Assembly (NCBI RefSeq): GCF_900496995.4
Contig: NW_024470402.1
Coordinates: 1-64,000 of the forward strand
Direction: 5' to 3'
DNA length: 64,000 nt
Source: Aquila chrysaetos chrysaetos
Lineage: Eukaryota; Chordata; Aves; Accipitriformes; Accipitridae
Shown: positions 57,045 to 64,000 of the stretch, in pieces
Position numbering within the stretch: the stretch's first letter is position 1
Layout of the letters: every line of letters starts with the position of its first letter
Program-made: the position numbers and the translations under genes
The notes under the pieces: model-generated
Told to the model about the DNA's origin: nothing
Seen by the model: the letters and a program-made list of their open reading frames with translations, nothing else
Database searches by the model: none

Positions 57045-57240
57045 CAAGACATGAGGAGGGTCTGAGAGAACTGGACTTCTTTCAGCCTTCAAAAGAGAAG
57101 CTTAAGAGAGAGCTTTTTGATGCTTCGAACACTTGAGTGGAGGATGAAGGGCCAGATGGAACCAAACTCTTCTTGAGCACAGTGATGATAGAGCAAAAGG
57201 CAAGGGGCACGTTCTGGAACAGGGGAAACTGCTACTAGAA
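57045..57240 (+). mobile_element. Short CR1 fragment (block B)
   Basis: Counterpart of 37140-37330. Confidence 0.72.
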
Positions 57241-58653
57241 ATTTGGAATTGTGGGTTTTTTAATGATGAGGGTGGAGCGTGATTGTAGATAGATCCCAGT
57301 AAGAATGGGACTCTGGCTCCACAGAGTGTTGATTAAAATACCATTAATTGGAGGTAACACCAGAAGGTAAAAGGGGATAGCACGGGTGACGTTATGCCCC
57401 TTCAGATACTGGAAACCCTGAGTTATGGAGCATGAGGTGGAGCTCGAGTTGGGGTTTAGCACATAGTGCAAAATCCTGCCCTATACTGAGACTGGCTGGC
57501 TTTGTCATCTTTTAAGTTTTCATGGGATTTTCTTAGAAATAGACCACTCCTAATTTCTACTGTTCAGCAGAAGGACGTTTATAAGAAAGCACAGTGCTTC
57601 ACTCCTAGATGAAGACAAGGACGGGCTCATGGCAATGCTGCCGAGTTTGCCAAGTGATATATACAGCTCAGCACAGCACAGGCCTGTGCCTGCTCAGGTT
57701 AGGTTAACTTAACGATAACGAACAGTTTGTTATCTCTGCCATGACTGGTGCGTGGGGTGGCTTTGGAGTTAATGTGGAAAGGGGGTGGGAGTAGGGGTCC
57801 CCACCTGCCCATCCGCCACCCCTTCACGTGCCCTTTCATCTCTGGGGTGCAGAGCTACCCTATCCTCACCCCTCGCAGTGCAGCAATCCAATGTGTGCCC
57901 CATGAGCTCCCTGGGAGTAGTAGGTACCTACTGATCCCTCATCCTGTTTCCTGCTGACCCCTCACTCTTTCCCTATGGAATAAATGATCCTTGTCAACTC
58001 TGGGTTTGTGGCATGTCACGGTCCCACTGGAGCCAGGTTGCCTCTCCCACACTGTGGGTTATCCACCAGAATAAGACACAGCCAGACCCCTGGGCTGCTG
58101 CACAGCAGGGTTCATCTTCCTAGTGCTGGGGACTTGGAGGAGGGGACAACTTGCCTGTTGTGTCTCAGGCAGCTGAGGAAGGAAAGTGAGGAAGTGACAG
58201 ATATAGAGGAGACTTCTGTTTCCAGAAGAAATAGCAGTGTCCCCGGTGAGCTGAGGACCCCAGGGGAAGATGTGAAACTTAGTGGGGAAGAAACCCCGGT
58301 CCTCCCAAGTGGTCCAGCACTGGGTGTGCAGAAGAGCAGGTGATTCTAGCTGGGAGGTGTGGACTCCACTGTGAGCTGCCCAGGAACAGCCTCTTCCCAT
58401 GCCTGGGGACCACAGGGACCCCCATGGTGGAAATGTTCAGAATGCCATTGGCTGAGTGAGCCACAGGTGTTGCTGCTGGAGGAGGGAGACACCCAGGAGG
58501 AGCATTTCAGGCACAGGAAGGACAGATAATTTCTCTTTCCCGCTTCTTCCTTTGCTCCCCCAGCAGAGTTGTTTCTGGCAGCTCTGTTATCTCGGGGCTG
58601 GGAGGGTGGTTTTCTGACTCTCTCACTCAGCAAACAGGCAGGTTGGTCTCAGC

Positions 58654-58702
58654 ATGCACCTCGGATATCTCATCCTCACTGTCTTCGTGGGGTAACTGCC
58701 AG
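58654..58702 (+). pseudogene. Orphan V leader exon with stop (block B)
   Basis: [13 protein letters not shown] then TAA, with donor GTAAGT at 58703. Counterpart of 38742-38790, with the same stop. It keeps Tyr at residue 5 like the intact leaders, where block A has His. Confidence 0.8.
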
Positions 58703-59344
58703 GTAAGTCCTGGCTTTCTATAAACACATACTACTTCTTCTCCCAAGGAAACCCTTGCCAGCCTTATCAGGATCATGCAGAGAACTACTCTTGACTGACA
58801 GGAAAACGCTGGGAAATACCCGCTCCCATTTGTGGTTTTGCAATAGTTCTCTCAAGATGCTGCTACTGTTGGAAACAAGATTTGAGCAGAGAGGAGAGAT
58901 ACCTCAGAGCCCTTCTCCTGCTTTTCCCTCCCCTGCAAGCCCTCTCTCTCTGCCTCTCTCTTCTGATCCACCTGCTGTCACTGTAGGAGATCTCAGCTCT
59001 CTCTGCACTCCCATATTTCTCCCTTTCCACCACAAATTAGCAGATCCTGTCAAAGCTGTGACAGGGACTTCAAAGGTCTCATCTCACGGACAAGAATTGG
59101 GTGTCCCATTCTGCCTCCTGGCTGGCACATGACTGTCATGGCTGCCAGTTTTCTCCTGGTTGCCAACACAGCCAGCGCTCCCTTTTTCAAGCTCAGCATT
59201 GTGTGTACTCAGGGAGCTAGGAGCCCTCAGAGATGACAGGGATGGGGAAGTAGGATGAATCTTTTCGCCACAGCTCCATGGACCCCTCAACCTGCAGGAG
59301 GGATGCTGGTCCCGGTACATGGTGCTCAGGCATGACAGGCTTGA

Positions 59345-59760
59345 AAACACGTGTGCATGCACATCCATATGTAGATGCACACATCTTAACCCTCCAGGAC
59401 ATGTCGTCACATAAATGTTCACATGTGCTTATACGCACCTGCACACTCACACTTGCATGTAGATATATATGCAAGCGCCGGTGCGAACACAGATATAGAC
59501 GTGCTTATCTGCACACAATATGCCCACCCACATACACTCACATGCACACTCAAAACACACACTGACTTTCTCACCTGCACAAACGTGCATGTACACAAAC
59601 AGAGGCACAGACACAGACAGAAATGCACTTGTTTACACACACATTGGCAGACACTCACTCTCACATGTGCAGTTGCAAATGCACACACAAATGCAAACAC
59701 ATAGGCACAAATACGCCCACAAGAACAGACAGACGCACAGGCACACGAGGAAGCACAGCC
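59345..59760. repeat. CA/TG-rich repeat (block B)
   Basis: Counterpart of 39420-39850, differing at only a few bases. The low divergence of so mutable a sequence supports a recent duplication. Confidence 0.85.
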
Positions 59761-60814
59761 TCCCCCAACATTCCAATAACCAGGACTCCACCAGCCAGCT
59801 CTCTGCCTCTGTGCCCCTCACCTTTAGGCAAGTCCTTGAAAGCCCAGTGCTAAGAAGTTACATCAGGCACCAGATGTCCCTGGTGGATTTCATGACAGCA
59901 AAGGGCTTTTGTGGGTTGAACGAAAGTAGTTCAATCGGTTGTGTTCTCATCAGAGGCGAGAGAGACGGTGTATTGGGGTCCAGGCTGCTGGGTCTTTTTT
60001 GGACATTCAGCCTGTTCACATGTGAAGTCCATTCATGAGAGACAAAGTCAAAGCTAGAGACAATCCCTACTGCTGCAGCTCCAGGAGTTCCCCACCTAAC
60101 AAGGCAAAGGAATCCCAAAGTCTGACAAGATCCAGCCGATCCCTGGTGATCGCTGTAGGGCAGTCATGGAGGTCTGGGACCAGTTCCAGCTTCAAAGCAG
60201 GGAGAGGTGCTGCCCTGACATGCCCACACATCAGCAAAGGGTTGTGTGTCTGGGCTGAGCCAGATGGCCTGCAGCTGCAAATGCTGAGGCTGGGACACCA
60301 GAAAGGAAGCTGGCCTGATGAGTTTGCCTTAAGATAAGTACCCTCTTTTCAAAAGCCAAACTAGTATTAATCAGCAGGTGGCATCTGGAGGAGATTGCAA
60401 AGTGCCTGAGCCAAGCCCTAACATCTGTCAGTTAACCTGGCTCCTTAGAGCTCATGGAGCTGCACTGCTGGAGAAGTCTGTCTCTGCGTCGCCTTTTAGC
60501 ACTGGAGCAGTCCCCAGAGCCACGGGCGTGGTGGCAGGAGGCTGCGCCCAGCACTGCACAGGCACCAGGAGAAAAAGCCTTGTGCCCTGAGAGTCTCCTA
60601 GAAGGCTGTTTTTTTCCAAGTGTCCTCACCTGGTCTGGAAGGCTCCTATTCAGGTCCCCCCCAACTGTGACATGCCTCCCTTGGAAGGAGTCCAGCTCCT
60701 AACTATGCTCTGCAAGTGCAGCATCAGGAAGGAAGGTGCCAGCCCCATGGGTTTGTTAGCAATCTTCTCAGAAAGCAGCTGCAACATCGCTTAGGGTAGT
60801 CAGCTGCTGCTGTA

Positions 60815-61026
60815 GTAAGGAAGAAAATTTTTACGATAAGGGTGGTGAGTCACTGGAATGGGTTGCCCAGAGAAGTTGTGGATGCCCCGTCCTTGGAAGT
60901 GTTCGTGGTCAGGCTGGACGGGGCTTTGAGCAACCTGATCGAGTGAGAGATGTCCCCGCCATGGCGGGGGGTCAGCCTCGATGGTCTTTCAAGGTCCCTT
61001 CCAACCCGACCCATTCTAGGAGTCTC
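60815..61026 (+). mobile_element. CR1 LINE 3' end (block B)
   Basis: Counterpart of 40895-41107. Confidence 0.88.
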
Positions 61027-61043
61027 TGACAGCCCGAGACATG

Positions 61044-61060
61044 CCCGCCAGGGAGCGCTG
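61044..61060 (+). promoter_or_regulatory. CTCF-like site (block B)
   Basis: CCCGCCAGGGAGCGCTG, identical to 41127-41143. Confidence 0.5.
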
Positions 61061-61514
61061 CTGCTCTGCTCGCCGGGGCCACCTTGCCCCACCCAGCCCC
61101 TCCCGGCCCCGGGGCGCTTCCCCTGCCGCCAGGCATTGTCATCAGCATCAGCACTGCCGCCGGCATCGAGCATCGCCATGGCAGTCGGCATCCAGCTTCT
61201 TCCGAGCTTCTCCATCGTTTCCCACCACGGGATCTCTTCCGGTCCTCGGAAGCCATCCCGCAGAGTCAGGGCTTTGAGCCCAACACAGACACGAGACAAT
61301 GACGTAGAGGTGACTGAAACCCTCAGGCTTTCTCCATAGGTCCCAGACCATGAGGCTGTTGTAGAGCATTTGGCTCCACACCAAATGCAGAGCCTTTTGG
61401 TGTGCAGGTGAAGTCCCAGAGATGGGATGCAAGCTTGGACGCGCCTAGTGTCCGAGACACACTGGGGGCTCAAGGGGTGCCAAGGTCATGTCTCAGAGGC
61501 GGTCAGAAAGAGAA

Positions 61515-61815
61515 TTCAGACCAACTGCACTCTGAGATGTGTTTTTGAAAGGGTAGCCAGCCAGGGAAGTGATCCTTCTCTTCTGTCACTCATGAGACGC
61601 TGCCTGGGGTCTTTTTATTTCTCACTTTTTTTTGACCCTGAAAATTCTCAAATACTGGAATGCACTGTTCACAGATATTTTACAGGCTCTGGCCTTGGAA
61701 ATTTTCCAGGCATGACAGGCACAGCCCTGAGCAGCCTGATCTAATGAGACCTGCTCTGAGCAGGGACTTGGAGTGGGTGATCTGCAGAGGACCTATCCAC
61801 CCTAAATTGTGCTAT
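61515..61815 (+). mobile_element. Old CR1 fragment, shorter (block B)
   Basis: Counterpart of 41938-42215. The first about 40 bases of the fragment are missing with the 330-base piece, and about 22 bases (near 61690) are present only here. Confidence 0.72.
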
Positions 61816-62600
61816 GGTAAGAGTAAAAATAGTGTGGCTACAAGGATTTGTTAAAGGCTACAAGGAAGGAGAGGTCAAATGCAGATCCTACTTGTTTTGA
61901 GGAAACCGAGAATGGAAGGGTTATGATCAAGTGAAGGGACTGTTTATTTGCATTTGAGTGGGGTTTTTTTTTCCCCCAACAAGCTTTTCAGCAGCTGATT
62001 TCTGAGATTTATGAGATGAGATGGGCAGTGTGGCTAGAAACGTCATTTATTGGTTCCTGAGATATCTTCTCCTGAATAGAGCGAGAAAGTCCACAGTGCC
62101 TGGAGGGGCTGAGTGGGACAGTTGGTGTCTGCAGGGTGTGGGGTTGTTGACCATTGTGTTTGTGATTGCTGCAGCCTTGGGGTGTGCTGAGAGGAGCTTG
62201 GGGCACCATACAGGAGCCAGGAGAGGCCAACTCAACCACGGTCTTGAGGCTGGTGAAACAGGAGGCACGAGGCATCAAGGAGAGAGAGACTCCCAAGATG
62301 TTGCACAGGAGGATGTGTCAGCGAGCTTGGTCACCAGGTGCGTGTCTATCCCCCTTTGAACCCCTCACCTTGGAAAAGCAAAGGTGTTGTCTGCAGGAGC
62401 AACACGTGTCACTGCTGGAGGAGGGAGGACCACAGCATGGGCAATTCAAGCGTGCTAAGGAGAAGCATTTTGTCTTGCCTGTTTCATTCTTTGTTGCCCT
62501 TGCTGAGTCATTTCCGGCAGCTGTGCTCTCTCAGGGCTCTTGGTGGGGACGTGTGGCTTTTTTGAGTCTCTCTCACACATGCAGGAGGATTGGTCTCAGC

Positions 62601-63891
62601 ATGCACCTCGGGTATCTCATCCTCGCTGCTTTCCTGAGGCAACCACTAGGTAAGCACTGGCTTTGACCGAAGGCTTGATTCCTCTTCCCCCCAGGAGACC
62701 CTCACCCCCTCAACAGTTCTCTGCAGGGAGCTGCTCTTGAATTATGGGCAAATGTTGGGGAACATCAGATCACACGGGTGGTTTTGCACCTGCTTTCTCA
62801 AGATGCAGTTACCGATGGAAAAGAAAAATGGGACCAAGAAGAAGCCTCTCCTCTCCCGATCATCTTAGACCCCTGCCCTTCCTTTTCTCTTGCCAACCAT
62901 CCACCTCTCTCTGCCTCTCTCTGCTGATCTGCCTGGGCCCAGCGTTTCACAGACATATGACTGCAGAAGCTCTTTTCTATCTCAGCAGTACCTATTTTCT
63001 GAGGCACAGGACTTTTGAAAGATGATGCAGGGACACGAAAGCTCTCTCATCCCACTCTCATTCTTAGGGTGTCCCAGCATCTCTCCTGGCTGGCACATGT
63101 CATGCAGCATGCCCTGGCTATCCATTCCTCCTGTGTGATTGCAATGCCAGGGCTTCCTTTTCCCTCCCCTCCCTTAACCTTGGAGCCTTTTGAGAGCACA
63201 GGGAATGGGGGAGCAGGATGAAACTTCTCACAGGAGGTCCCGGGTCCCTCACCCTGCTGGAGGTGTCCTGCAGCCAGCACAGGAAGGCCAGGCACTACAG
63301 GCTCTTCCCTGGCCTCCAGGCAGTAGGAGGAGAGTGAGGATGGAAGACCTGGGTGAAAGCACAGCTCTCTCGGGGGTATCCCTGTGGGAGGTTATTGGCA
63401 TTACAGTGCTATGGGATCCACGCTGAGCTGAGGTCTCAGACCTCCTGCCCAAAGACACTCACCACCTTGCTGTTCCCACCCCATGGGGTCTTGCTGCAGA
63501 GCAAGACACGGGGAACCTTCTCCTCTGGCACTTTGCATCCCCTCTTGTTTTGCATCTTGGAGCCTTTCCCTGCACAGCTGCTGACCCTTGCTTTCTTCCA
63601 GGCACCATGGGGGCAGACCACCGTCACCCAGCAAGAAGGACAAGTCACAGTCAAGGAGAGAGGCACCTTCCAGACCACCTGCACCTACCAGGTCACTAAC
63701 TTCTATGGATTGCTCTGGTACCAGCAGAGGAAAGGCCAAGGTCCACAGCTTATCTCATATCAGGCAGCAGCTGGCCCCAGGCGGAGTGGCCGTCTCACCA
63801 CGTTGCTGAACACCACGGGGAAGAACAGCCTTCTCCGGCTGGAGGAAGTCGAGGTCTCTGACGCTGCCTTGTACCTCTGTGCTGTGCAAGA
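62601..63891 (+). CDS. TCR V gene B2 (ends CAVQ), nearly intact
   Basis: Leader exon 62601-62649 ([16 protein letters not shown], donor GTAAGC in phase 1), an intron of about 950 bp and V exon 63602-63891 after TTCTTCCAG. From [16 protein letters not shown] onward the exon is open to the RSS: first Cys in TTCTYQ, CDR1 [24 protein letters not shown], then [20 protein letters not shown] and [10 protein letters not shown]. The single problem is one extra G near the exon start (ATGGGGGCAG against ATGGGGCAG in block A), which would throw the leader out of frame. With the intact leader, splice sites and RSS, a consensus error in that G run is the simplest explanation and the gene is probably functional. 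It is a TCR alpha-type V by its C-A-V-Q ending, though delta use cannot be excluded. Confidence 0.85.
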
Positions 63892-63930
63892 CACCCTGGT
63901 GCAGGAAGCTTCCTTGGCTGTGCAACAAGC
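63892..63930 (+). other. 23-spacer RSS of V gene B2
   Basis: CACCCTG, 23 bases, GCAACAAGC: identical to the RSS of V gene A2. Confidence 0.72.
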
Positions 63931-64000
63931 CAGGGGAGAGAGGGCATTGGTTTGTGTGAGGCTGAGCTTGCGGAAGGGGCCCTCAGCTCTCCCCTGGCAG

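Larger units (their letters stand above)
53792..64000 (+). repeat. Block B of the segmental duplication
   Basis: Partner of 33836-44450, see there. It contains V gene B1 (leader in the gap), two CR1 fragments, the orphan leader, the CA tract, a CR1 tip, a CTCF-like site and V gene B2. Unique spacers (54258-56629, 57245-58653, 59760-60814, 61061-61514, 61816-62600) hold nothing recognised beyond what block A shows. Many single-base shortenings relative to block A fall between about 55060 and 56200. Confidence 0.92.

Noticed and set aside
1-64000. TCR D, J or C segments, or 12-spacer RSSs
   Set aside because: I found no FGxG J motif beside an RSS and no constant-region exon. The window seems to lie wholly in the V part of the locus.
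1-64000. CRISPR arrays, tRNA or rRNA genes
   Set aside because: No regularly spaced repeats, and no cloverleaf or rRNA sequence recognised. The window is vertebrate nuclear DNA.

Overview
The window looks like a piece of a bird genome, probably a neoavian bird. The grounds are feather (beta-)keratin genes with the classic tiny non-coding first exon, many CR1 LINE fragments, and long terminal repeats (LTRs) of avian ERVL-type and other endogenous retroviruses. It covers part of the V-gene cluster of the T-cell receptor alpha/delta (TRA/TRD) locus. Every V unit seen is on the + strand, and those with a readable 3' end carry a 23-spacer recombination signal (RSS). An intact olfactory receptor gene and two feather keratin genes lie between the V genes on the - strand.

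Layout. 1-4.4 kb: retroviral LTRs, CR1 and a CA-rich tract. 4.4-7.0 kb: a dead V gene and then the one V gene that is open as assembled (leader 5830-5875, V exon 6673-6966, RSS 6967-7005). 9.3-10.9 kb: a solo LTR with perfect target-site repeats and an intact olfactory receptor. 14.0-22.6 kb: a CR1 split by a broken ERVL-like provirus, which is itself split by a solo LTR of another family. 22.6-28.4 kb: duplicated sequence and feather keratin gene 1. 30-32.4 kb: CR1. 32.9-44.3 kb: block A, with a V gene ending CALRD, a leader-only relic and a V gene ending CAVQ. 45.7-46.9 kb: feather keratin gene 2. 49-51.2 kb: CR1. 51.8-53.2 kb: a second copy of the keratin 3' side. 53292-53791: a gap of exactly 500 N. 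53.8-64 kb: block B, a second copy of block A that runs off the right edge.

The blocks are the main structure. A (from about 33.8 kb) and B (from 53.8 kb) are nearly identical over about 10 kb. The larger unit seems to have been keratin gene plus V genes, because the sequence left of the gap matches the 3' side of keratin gene 1 and the sequence right of it matches V gene A. The gap therefore probably hides a keratin coding exon and a V leader exon. Between A and B the V exons differ mostly in CDR1 and CDR2, while framework regions, RSSs and intergenic DNA are almost the same. A CTCF-like motif lies about 55 bp beyond the RSS of both CALRD genes.

Several V exons carry single-base indels as assembled. 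Many such indels also separate the blocks in non-coding DNA near the gap, so consensus errors are likely and the functional status of those V genes is uncertain. All identity and divergence statements were made by eye.
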